This document shows positions 1 to 6,308 of a stretch of DNA of 6,625 nucleotides, piece by piece; the stretch's first letter is position 1, and each line of letters begins with the position of its first letter. Origin of the DNA: Holosporales bacterium (GTDB taxonomy: Bacteria > Pseudomonadota > Alphaproteobacteria > BNTO01). A program made the translations under genes and the position numbers. The DNA lies in contig JAIRNU010000025.1 in assembly GCA_031257945.1 (NCBI GenBank), positions 1-6,625 of the forward strand, written 5' to 3'. Under the pieces are notes generated by a model. It saw only the letters and a program-made list of their open reading frames with translations. It made no database searches and was not told the DNA's origin.

Positions 1-246
1 GATGATTATGAGGCGTACCATCAGCTAATCCCGGAATGGAAGCTATATACTGGTAAGGATCTGACTTTCCCCATTGAGCAAGATAACAGTAATACGAGGC
101 ATTACGTAGGTCGTTTTAGAAGACGATCGAAAATTACGTCAAGAAGCGTTGAAATGGTCGATTTGTCGCTACTACTGTTGTACCACGTGCATCACGGTGG
201 GTTGTTTGAGAAACTGGTGGAGACCTTTCACCAACTTTTCGCTTAG
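1..246 (+). CDS. IS1-family transposase, C-terminal part (5' end outside window)
   Basis: The frame is open from base 1 to the TAG at 244-246 and gives 81 residues. The family mobilises IS1-type elements with a DDE-class transposase made from overlapping insA/insB-type frames. The fragment starts with DDYEAYHQLIP, which fits the second catalytic Asp region (TDGWPLY in InsB). It continues with GKDLTFPIEQDNSNTRHY, which fits the segment carrying the catalytic Glu (IERHN in InsB), here E26 encoded at 76-78. After that come the basic stretch GRFRRRSK and the SRSVEMVDLSL helix, both characteristic of IS1 C-termini. No stop interrupts the visible part, so it may be intact upstream. It converges on the phosphoesterase gene and overlaps its 3' end by 75 nt. 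The family call rests on remembered motifs. The start, the DNA-binding domain and any frameshift lie outside the window. Confidence 0.8.
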   Translation, partial: DDYEAYHQLIPEWKLYTGKDLTFPIEQDNSNTRHYVGRFRRRSKITSRSVEMVDLSLLLLYHVHHGGLFEKLVETFHQLFA

Positions 247-267
247 CAGTCTCGGAGGGGCAACTAC
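1..267 (+). mobile_element. Right-hand end of an IS1-like insertion sequence (outer boundary approximate)
   Basis: The transposase stop at 246 must lie close to the outer end of the element, because IS1-family elements end within a few tens of bases of that stop. The terminal inverted repeat cannot be identified because its partner is outside the window. The stretch 251-267 (CTCGGAGGGGCAACTAC) is a candidate for the end; read outward-in it begins GTAGTTGCCCC. The boundary is therefore a guess within about 247-290. No target duplication can be tested from one end. Confidence 0.4.
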
Positions 268-1743
268 ATGAACATACACATCCGGGATTAAGCACTGTGC
301 TGATGCAGTATAGACGCACGTTTTACCGTTGGGGCCACGAATTACTTTCTTATCGTCACGATTGCCACCACCAGCAAAATGAATGCACAAATCTGCAAAT
401 CTGTTGCCACAAGCTTTCATAATTTGTCCCTCGTAGGCTTGAAATAGAAGCTCCCAAAAGTCTCCTGTTTGCGCGTGTGTTTGTGCCATTACAACAATAT
501 TAATTGGCCCTGTAGGACATCTTGCGGTAAGCTGCTTTAGTGCAGTACAGAAAGACATAGCTGTTGCTACTAATATTGGATGATGGCATCCTTTGTGGGT
601 TTCGGTCCATCGCATCCATACCTCTGAACATCTGCTGTCCCCCATTCTATCACGTTCAGTTTTTAATTGCGCCAAAGAGTTCAAAAAGCTTGGATCAAAA
701 ATATATAGCAGTTTCCGTGGAGCCTTCCACCCATCGAACAAACCGTAACCCGCGATATGTGGAAAAAATAAAATATTCCCTTCTATATGGAACGGCTCAA
801 ACGGGGGAACATGCTCACAAATTCCCTGAGCGGCTTCAAAATCTGGGACCCCGTTCTCGAAGCCATACAGACTTACGTCCTTGTTGGGAGTCATATCAGC
901 AAGTGTTTGCCATGCATTAGGATCATTTGGATTGACAAAACTCGGCTTAACGAATGGACTAACGTTGGATATGAACGGGACGCCCATTGCTTTTAATGAC
1001 GTCCTAAAAAGCGCGAGATGTACAGGATCTCGGCATTCGTGGTTTCCTAAAGCATATACCACTTTTGTATTACGCATCCCGTTTAGCGTTCTAACAAGCA
1101 AACTCAAGAGACCCGCCTGATATGCAGCTGGGTTGTCAGTACCACGGAAACCATTGCCAGTGAATGCAACTATAACGTGCAGCTCGTACTCTTCTGTAAG
1201 TAGACGCACCAATGCTAAAAGTCTCGGGTACGCCTCCCAGTTTCCACGCAAATCTGGAACTGTTACGATAGCAGTATAGTCAAGCACAGTTCGTTTACTT
1301 TTAGAAGCACCATCAGCTGCAACGCGTTCGACCTGATCGGACGCGGAAGAAGGTGTGTGATCGGCTATATGGCCTTGTAATTGTACATGTTGTGCTAACC
1401 GCTGTTTTACCATCTCTCGCGTAGTAACGAATATTTCCCACGGATCCAGCTGCGGGTTCACCAATGCATGCGCCCAATTATGTACCGTCGAATCAGTCCT
1501 ACCGTCGTTGAGCTCGTCCAATTCATCTATCAGCCAGTCGTTATCATCACCAAAAAAATGTCTACAAAATCGTTCTATCCGCGAGTTAAAGGGAAGAAGT
1601 ACCTCATCCTTCCTGTCCCTTTCGGGCATATATTGCTGGGGCCACGTTAACAAATATGATGTTATTCCAGCGGCCGCTTCCATCCCTGAGGCAAAGACGC
1701 TCCAAAGTATTACTATAAATAAAGGACATTTTTTTATATTCAT
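172..1743 (-). CDS. Secreted metallophosphoesterase-fold protein, probably catalytically dead
   Basis: This 523-residue protein starts at ATG 1743, preceded by a weak purine-rich GAAGAG six bases upstream. Residues 1-25 (MNIKKCPLFIVILWSVFASG, then MEA) form a Sec signal peptide, so it should be exported. The calcineurin-like core is visible at residues 160-237: PDLRGNWEA at 163-171 corresponds to the D-x-H-G motif, TGNGFRG at 195-201 to GDxxDRG, and YALGNHE at 230-236 is the intact GNHE motif. MAQTH at 419-423 corresponds to the late GHTH motif. Three of these four motifs have lost ligands: His to Arg at 166, Asp to Asn at 197 with the second Asp absent, and Gly-His to Ala-Gln at 420-421. Hydrolysis is therefore doubtful, and a binding or scaffold role is possible. 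The last 24 residues are antisense to the IS1 transposase, so the native C-terminus has probably been replaced. The physiological substrate is unknown. Confidence 0.8.
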   Translation of the reverse strand: MNIKKCPLFIVILWSVFASGMEAAAGITSYLLTWPQQYMPERDRKDEVLLPFNSRIERFCRHFFGDDNDWLIDELDELNDGRTDSTVHNWAHALVNPQLDPWEIFVTTREMVKQRLAQHVQLQGHIADHTPSSASDQVERVAADGASKSKRTVLDYTAIVTVPDLRGNWEAYPRLLALVRLLTEEYELHVIVAFTGNGFRGTDNPAAYQAGLLSLLVRTLNGMRNTKVVYALGNHECRDPVHLALFRTSLKAMGVPFISNVSPFVKPSFVNPNDPNAWQTLADMTPNKDVSLYGFENGVPDFEAAQGICEHVPPFEPFHIEGNILFFPHIAGYGLFDGWKAPRKLLYIFDPSFLNSLAQLKTERDRMGDSRCSEVWMRWTETHKGCHHPILVATAMSFCTALKQLTARCPTGPINIVVMAQTHAQTGDFWELLFQAYEGQIMKACGNRFADLCIHFAGGGNRDDKKVIRGPNGKTCVYTASAQCLIPDVYVHVVAPPRLLSEKLVKGLHQFLKQPTVMHVVQQ

Positions 1744-1808
1744 AAATCACTCTTCAAAAAAAGACGCCACGCGAATTCTATAACAAAAAGCATTACATTG
1801 ATACATAA

Positions 1809-1814
1809 ATTATA
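1809..1814 (-). promoter_or_regulatory. Candidate -10 element for the phosphoesterase gene
   Basis: A perfect TATAAT on the minus strand lies about 65 nt upstream of the ATG at 1743, inside the 171-nt gap after the penicillin-binding protein gene. No convincing -35 hexamer sits 16-18 nt upstream (TGCGTA at the expected place). The call rests on one hexamer in AT-rich DNA. It suggests that the phosphoesterase gene can be transcribed separately. Confidence 0.3.
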
Positions 1815-1825
1815 GCGTGCCGGCA

Positions 1826-1854
1826 TTGGTCTACGCATGAAAAAACTTGACCAA
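1826..1854. repeat. Short inverted repeat TTGGTC...GACCAA upstream of the -10
   Basis: Perfect 6-bp arms (1826-1831 and 1849-1854) are separated by 17 nt and cover the region where a regulator would sit upstream of the TATAAT at 1814-1809. It could be an operator half-site pair or chance. Confidence 0.2.
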
Positions 1855-1914
1855 AGAACTGCTAAAGCAAGCTCTTGTCCGGCTGAGATTTTTTCCGCCA
1901 AACACATTCCACAG

Positions 1915-4215
1915 TTAAAAAAGCTTCGTAATGAAACGCTTAACCACAGGGATAGCAACCCTTGCCCCATTTTCATTTTCTCCAAGAGATCTGGGGATTG
2001 CATGACCAATAAATACAGCAATAACCAATGGGTGCTTATGTTTTAAAATCTGATGCTCATGATTTTTTTTCAAATTAATACAGCACACGAACCATGCGTC
2101 TTTAAAATTGCTAGAAGTCCCAGTTTTTCCGTATATCTTAATTGGAAGGCTACGTAGCGGAGAAAGGCGCTTAGCCGTTCCGTGGGCAACCACACCGCTT
2201 AGCATGTGTTTCATCTGTTTTAAATGCTGTTTCGCAAAAATAACCCGTGTCCGCCCGGTTTTTTGTAAGTTAAATTTTTCTGCGTTGATATGGCTTGTTA
2301 CATTCAAAAAAAGAGTAGGGTCAACGCGGAAGCCACCATTAAAAAAAGGAGCAAACGCCCTTGCCATGCGTAAAACCGTTGTTTCAGAAGTTCCTATTGC
2401 GGATGTTATCTCGCACGGTATATAATCCGATACGCCCATTTGCATCGCGGTATTTATGACTCTTTTCAAGCCAATTTTGGCAGCTAAAATAATCGTAAAT
2501 ACGTTTCTTGACAGGACTAACCCCTCGTACAAGCTCATTAACCCACCGTACGCATCTTTCCTGTAGTTATGCGGGGTGTAAACACTTCCACCGCTCTGGA
2601 AAGATACAGGTTTCTCAACTAGCCGTGTATGTTCGCTATACCCCTGACGCAGAGCCTCTAAATATACGAACGGCTTAAAAACTGATCCTGGTTGCCGCCA
2701 CGCCTGCGTCGCGCAATTAAATTGGCTTATATCGAACGAATACCCCCCGCTCATAGCCAAAATTTCACCTGTATTGGCATCGAGCACTACGGCGCCTCCG
2801 GTGGCTTCTGGCACTTGGAACGCCTCATAGTTCCCATTTTTCTCCTTTACAAGTAGGACGTCGCCAATTTTTACAGAACTAAATGCTTTTTGCTTGGTAA
2901 ATTTGTTAGGCTGGATAGGGACTTTCTCACCATTTTCTAGTATAACCGTTAATGAATCAGTGCTAATTACTACCGCTTGTAAAGCATTTGCGCCATTTGG
3001 GACATGAATATTCAATTTTTGTAACTCTTTACGCCAATTATCAAGTTGGATATTTGCAACAAACCCGCGCCACTTCTGGCGTTTGTCATATTTTTCTAGG
3101 CCATGGCGTAGTGCCTCCTCCAAAAGTTCTTGTAGTTTGACATCGATAGTAGTAGTCGCCTCAATCCCAGCTGTGTAAGTACTACTTTCGCCAAAGTTCT
3201 GGATCAATGCCCGGCGCACTTCCTCGATAAAAAACGTATTTGCCTGGAAATTCTGGTATGGGATTTTTTTGGCTTTAAGTGGCTCCTCCAATGATTCCAC
3301 AAGATCCTCATCAGAAATAATGTCGTTTTTGTGCATTTGCGCTAAAACCCAGTTCCTCCGCGTCGCCGCTTTTTGGGGATTCTTGTAAGGGTTATGCTGC
3401 ACGGGAGCTTTAGGAAGAGAAGCAAGGAAAGCGCATTCGGCAATAGTCAATTCCTGCAGCGATTTCCCGAAATAAGTTTTAGCGGCCATTGCTACGCCGT
3501 AGCTTCCACCACCCATATAAATTTGATTCAGGTATAATTCTAGTATTCGGTCCTTGCTAAGAACGTGCTCTAGGCGAAACGCCAGTATTGCTTCTTTGAT
3601 TTTTCTTGTAAAGCTGCGGTGATGCCCTACGAGAAAAATTTTAGCGACTTGCTGGGTGATGGTTGAGGCCCCAACAGGCTTGCTCCCCCACCGCTTATGT
3701 TTAGTGTTTTGTATGACGGCCCGCAGCAACCCTAAAAAATCAATACCGAAATGGCGGTAAAAATTTTTGTCTTCCGCTGATATAAATGCGTGGATAAGCC
3801 GGGGGGGGATGTCAGATAGATGCACAAACTCCCGTTTCTCAAGGGCGTATGTTTTTATTTGGGTCCCGACTCTGTCGTATATGTGCGTAATGGATGATGG
3901 GGTATAATTTTTGAGGAAATAGTAGTCCGGAAGGCCGCGCCCATACTCCCACAAGATATAACACAAAACCGATACAGCAAGCGAAATACCGCACGCTACA
4001 AAGGTTACGCATTTGGCGAAGACTACCCAGTAACTGCCTGTTTTGCTTTCCTTGGTATGTGCATGTACATGTACGTGGAGCGGGACTTGCAGTTGCGAAA
4101 TTTTTGCAGCCTTTTCTTTTGCGTGCTTAAAGAACGCTTGCGGTGTGACTTCTGGGAAGTGTAACCTTTTTCTGTTAGCTCGTACTTTCTTGCCCTTTAT
4201 TCCATTTATTAACAA
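1915..4215 (-). CDS. mrcA: Bifunctional class A penicillin-binding protein (PBP1A type)
   Basis: This inner-membrane peptidoglycan synthase of 766 residues polymerises lipid II glycan strands and cross-links the peptides in the periplasm. A cytoplasmic tail (1-62) precedes one membrane anchor (about 63-89). The glycosyltransferase family 51 domain follows: EDKNFYRHFG at 148-157 with catalytic E148, GASTITQQ at 182-189, RKIKEA at 204-209 and ELYLNQIYMG at 226-235. An OB-like insert lies at about 383-460. The transpeptidase domain has SVFK at 511-514 (acylated Ser511), SRN at 569-571 and KTGTS at 697-701. All catalytic motifs are present, and the insert plus length favour PBP1A. The start is TTG at 4215: an in-frame TGA lies four codons upstream and no in-frame ATG precedes the catalytic domain. 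The tail is unusual, with alternating histidines (residues 47-53). The gene lies 156 nt after the LRR gene. The family is certain; the symbol is by architecture. Confidence 0.93.
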   Translation of the reverse strand: MLINGIKGKKVRANRKRLHFPEVTPQAFFKHAKEKAAKISQLQVPLHVHVHAHTKESKTGSYWVVFAKCVTFVACGISLAVSVLCYILWEYGRGLPDYYFLKNYTPSSITHIYDRVGTQIKTYALEKREFVHLSDIPPRLIHAFISAEDKNFYRHFGIDFLGLLRAVIQNTKHKRWGSKPVGASTITQQVAKIFLVGHHRSFTRKIKEAILAFRLEHVLSKDRILELYLNQIYMGGGSYGVAMAAKTYFGKSLQELTIAECAFLASLPKAPVQHNPYKNPQKAATRRNWVLAQMHKNDIISDEDLVESLEEPLKAKKIPYQNFQANTFFIEEVRRALIQNFGESSTYTAGIEATTTIDVKLQELLEEALRHGLEKYDKRQKWRGFVANIQLDNWRKELQKLNIHVPNGANALQAVVISTDSLTVILENGEKVPIQPNKFTKQKAFSSVKIGDVLLVKEKNGNYEAFQVPEATGGAVVLDANTGEILAMSGGYSFDISQFNCATQAWRQPGSVFKPFVYLEALRQGYSEHTRLVEKPVSFQSGGSVYTPHNYRKDAYGGLMSLYEGLVLSRNVFTIILAAKIGLKRVINTAMQMGVSDYIPCEITSAIGTSETTVLRMARAFAPFFNGGFRVDPTLFLNVTSHINAEKFNLQKTGRTRVIFAKQHLKQMKHMLSGVVAHGTAKRLSPLRSLPIKIYGKTGTSSNFKDAWFVCCINLKKNHEHQILKHKHPLVIAVFIGHAIPRSLGENENGARVAIPVVKRFITKLF
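4055..4077. repeat. 23-bp alternating purine-pyrimidine tract inside the PBP gene
   Basis: Every base in this stretch alternates purine and pyrimidine (GTATGTGCATGT, then ACATGTACGTG). It encodes the HVHVHAH run in the cytoplasmic tail of the penicillin-binding protein. Such tracts can adopt Z-DNA and are slippage-prone; no such role is shown here. Confidence 0.5.
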
Positions 4216-4274
4216 AAAGAATCTTCATGTTAAGCACCCACCCACAGATATTGTTGCTTATTAACAAATTTTAC

Positions 4275-4340
4275 GCAATACGGTATTGCTAATACTTTGG
4301 AGTGCTTTGACGGCTTTTGCTCCGTAGTATTCGCAATACC
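4275..4340. repeat. Imperfect inverted repeat with competing arms between the LRR and PBP genes
   Basis: GGTATTGC at 4282-4289 pairs with GCAATACC at 4333-4340. Pairing continues through AATACT/AGTATT (4291-4296 with 4326-4331) and GGAG/CTCC (4299-4302 with 4320-4323), giving about 18 bp with small mismatches and a 17-nt loop. A third copy, GCAATAC at 4275-4281, pairs perfectly with GTATTGC at 4283-4289, so two hairpins compete for the same arm. It begins about 30 nt after the LRR stop codon. No U-tract follows on the minus strand, so it is not a standard intrinsic terminator. It could protect the 3' end of the LRR mRNA, act as a regulatory switch in the PBP leader, or be remains of a small mobile repeat. 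Confidence 0.6.
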
Positions 4341-4371
4341 TCGACGTAATTATTCAAGAAATTACCAAAAC

Positions 4372-6162
4372 TTAATCCATTCCATCCAAGGGATTCGCTA
4401 AGGCAGGAACACGCACGAGCGCCGGGGCCTCAACATGGACCTCCGGAGCGGCTACATCGGCAGGTCTTCTATAAATCATTCCATAATTACTTCCTTCCTT
4501 AGTATACTGTAGTACGTTACCGAGTGATGCATAGTTCCATATCAAGTAAAACCCGCTCAATACTTGAATTGCTGCGCAATTATCAAAGGCATTTGTATTT
4601 TGAACGTTCGGCCCCACTTTTACACTCCAAAGCGAACTACACCCGTCAAAAGCTCGGTTCGCAATGGTAACAACTTTTGGCAGCACTATCATTGATAGCG
4701 TTGTACACCCCGCAAAAGCTTGGTCCCCAATGGTAGTAACTTCTGGCAGCGCTGTGCGGGCTAGCTGAGTACAACCAGAAAAAGCTTGTGCGCCAATATG
4801 TGTAACTTTACATAGACCAACATTACGTAAAAGCAAACAACCTTTGAAAGTACTTTCTTCGATGCTCTGGACCCTCTGCCCCGAGACAAAGGCCTGCATT
4901 GTTGCGCAGCCCTCGAAAGCTTGCTTTCCTATAGCGGTGACAGATGACGGGATTATCACTGCATTTCCGTTTATATGTATTGTTCCTTGTAAATTTGTAC
5001 AGTTCCTGAAAGCACCCTCTCCTATACTCTGGAGATTCTCCTCTAAAGTAAGGTGGCTCAGGTTACTGCAACCCTCGAAAGCACTATCTCCTATACTCTG
5101 GACACGCCCTAAAGCAAGTACCGTCATTGTACGGCAATTCTTAAAAGCATTATCTCCTATAGCGGTAACAGAATCTGGGATCATTACTGTTGGTAAAGAT
5201 GTACAGCCGAAGAAAGCACTCTTTCCTATACTCCGGAGCCTCTCCCCTAAAATAAGTGCCGTCATTGCACTGCAGCCCTTGAAAGCACTATCTCCTATAG
5301 CGATAACAGAATTTGGAATTGTTACTGCTCGTAAAGACGTACAACCACGGAAAGCCCTATCTCCTATCCTATGGACATTCTGCCCTAAAGTAAGGGTTCT
5401 CAGGTTACTGCAGCCCTCGAAAGCACGCTCTTCTATAGTGGTAACAGTATTTAGGATCGTAACTGTTTCCAAATTGGTCAAACCCGCAAAATAGTTTCGT
5501 CCTATTATCACTCCGCTTCTTATTGTAACTTCCCTTACTTCTTGCCGATGGTCTCGAACAAAAGCACGTGCTGATGCTAAATCCTTGAAGTCGTGAATTT
5601 GCCTGTCACCGCCGTTACCAAGTGTAGTTACTGACATCATGTCTGCTAAGGCAGCTGGTGGCACTGGCACTGGTGGCACTGGAATTGGAGCTGGAGCTGG
5701 AGCTGGAACTGGAACTGGAATTGGTGGCGGAGCAACGCGGTGACGTTTTTTCCAGATGTAGTACCCAATTACACTACCGATACAAATAACACAAATAGCA
5801 CCTACGCCAATGGCAAGTGGCCATAAGCTTTTCGTATTCGCTGGCGTGTCTACTAGTGGGTTAGCTTCTGGTATTGATAGAACAGCTTCTAGTACTGGTG
5901 GGTTAACTTCTGGCACTGATAGAACAGCTTCTGGTACTAGTGAGTTAACTGGTGAGTTAGCTTCTGATCCTGTTTGTATAACATCGGGTACGTTTACTGC
6001 TGGCTCGGAACTACCACTCAAAAGGACCCCACAAACTACTATTCCTGCAACACCTGCGCCAATTGCTACTTTATGTTTTTCCCAAAAATCACGCGCGTTA
6101 AGTTCTGAAAAACCGCCGTTAAGAAGTACAGTACAGCACATAATAGGTACAATTTTTTTCAT
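4372..6162 (-). CDS. Membrane-anchored BspA-type leucine-rich-repeat protein
   Basis: The encoded protein has 596 residues. Residues 1-23 resemble a signal peptide (MKKIVPIMCCTVLLNGGF, then SELNA). Hydrophobic segments follow at about 32-50 and 113-137, the second followed by KKRHR. Between them lies an acidic loop with a 14-residue repeat, then a Pro-Ala-Val stalk (145-170), about 13 to 14 LRR_5/BspA repeats of roughly 23 residues (about 214-538; core IGDxAFxGCxxL) and a Pro/Ala/Val-rich tail. Such LRRs usually bind proteins or host surfaces; the partner here is unknown. The start is ATG 6162, because an AGGA lies 9 nt upstream, whereas an ATG two codons earlier (6168) would leave only 3 nt. 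Topology is ambiguous: the basic residues after the second segment would place the LRRs inside by the positive-inside rule, unlike a displayed adhesin. Repeat-rich DNA suggests growth by unit duplication. Confidence 0.85.
   Translation of the reverse strand: MKKIVPIMCCTVLLNGGFSELNARDFWEKHKVAIGAGVAGIVVCGVLLSGSSEPAVNVPDVIQTGSEANSPVNSLVPEAVLSVPEVNPPVLEAVLSIPEANPLVDTPANTKSLWPLAIGVGAICVICIGSVIGYYIWKKRHRVAPPPIPVPVPAPAPAPIPVPPVPVPPAALADMMSVTTLGNGGDRQIHDFKDLASARAFVRDHRQEVREVTIRSGVIIGRNYFAGLTNLETVTILNTVTTIEERAFEGCSNLRTLTLGQNVHRIGDRAFRGCTSLRAVTIPNSVIAIGDSAFKGCSAMTALILGERLRSIGKSAFFGCTSLPTVMIPDSVTAIGDNAFKNCRTMTVLALGRVQSIGDSAFEGCSNLSHLTLEENLQSIGEGAFRNCTNLQGTIHINGNAVIIPSSVTAIGKQAFEGCATMQAFVSGQRVQSIEESTFKGCLLLRNVGLCKVTHIGAQAFSGCTQLARTALPEVTTIGDQAFAGCTTLSMIVLPKVVTIANRAFDGCSSLWSVKVGPNVQNTNAFDNCAAIQVLSGFYLIWNYASLGNVLQYTKEGSNYGMIYRRPADVAAPEVHVEAPALVRVPALANPLDGMD
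4549..5526 (-). repeat. Tandem LRR-coding repeats of about 69 nt
   Basis: About 13 to 14 degenerate units each encode one BspA-type repeat. Some neighbouring stretches are nearly identical at the DNA level, for example CAGGTTACTGCAGCCCTCGA at 5400-5419 and the same stretch with one change at 5069-5088. The last units (about 4549-4620) and the first (about 5480-5526) are the most decayed. High DNA identity makes unit gain or loss by recombination likely. Confidence 0.8.
5656..5730 (-). repeat. Hexanucleotide-like Pro-Val/Pro-Ala coding repeat
   Basis: Runs of GGAGCT and GGAACT on the plus strand encode the alternating Pro-Val and Pro-Ala stalk between the second membrane segment and the LRR domain. 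The short period suggests replication slippage, so the stalk length may vary between strains. Confidence 0.75.
5855..5938 (-). repeat. Two 42-bp tandem repeats plus a decayed partial copy
   Basis: Units at 5855-5896 and 5897-5938 differ at only a few positions, and a shortened relative continues to about 5970 (with an internal TGAGTTA duplication). Each unit encodes 14 residues of the type PEAVLSVPEVNPPV in the loop between the two membrane segments of the LRR protein. The unit length is a multiple of three, so copy-number change keeps the frame. Confidence 0.85.
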
Positions 6163-6240
6163 TGACATTTTTCCTAGTCAAAATATCACTACTCCCGCTA
6201 TAGTTAGTAGCTTTTTTAAAAAAAATCAACTATTTTTTTT

Positions 6241-6284
6241 TGCGAGAGTAGACGCCGCCATTACTGGTGGCGTCTACTCTCGCA
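6241..6284. repeat. 20-bp hairpin with UUAC loop beside a T9 tract
   Basis: The arms 6241-6256 (TGCGAGAGTAGACGCC) and 6269-6284 are perfectly complementary over 16 bp. Pairing continues inward by one G-T wobble and three Watson-Crick pairs to a TTAC tetraloop at 6261-6264. On the plus strand a run of T precedes the hairpin, and on the minus strand a run of A follows it, so the U-tract is on the wrong side for an intrinsic terminator in either direction. It lies about 80 nt upstream of the LRR start and could be a 5' UTR structure, a protein-binding site or a small mobile repeat. Confidence 0.85.
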
Positions 6285-6308
6285 TGACTATCTCAGCACC
6301 CTACATAT

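Noticed and set aside
134..319. Minus-strand open frame of 61 codons with a CSCSC motif
   Set aside because: It overlaps both the phosphoesterase 3' end and the transposase in other frames and has no supporting signal.
564..1120. Several plus-strand open frames opposite the phosphoesterase gene
   Set aside because: These overlap one another and the well-supported minus-strand gene, and none shows family motifs or a ribosome binding site.
1740..2021. Minus-strand open frame of 93 codons spanning the PBP 3' end and the following gap
   Set aside because: It starts inside the PBP gene in another frame, shows no recognisable domain and has no ribosome binding site. Its end merely overlaps the phosphoesterase start codon.
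4844..5494. Long plus-strand open frame of 216 codons
   Set aside because: It lies wholly antisense to the LRR repeats and its product simply mirrors their periodicity (repeating KALSPI-type units). A periodic repeat keeps an antisense frame open without selection.
4549..5526. Regular repeats that could suggest a CRISPR array
   Set aside because: The repeats are contiguous, degenerate, multiples of three and encode BspA-type LRRs. There are no unique spacers.
6241..6284. Hairpin as an intrinsic terminator
   Set aside because: The T-run precedes the stem on the plus strand and appears as an A-run after it on the minus strand, so neither strand has stem followed by U-tract.
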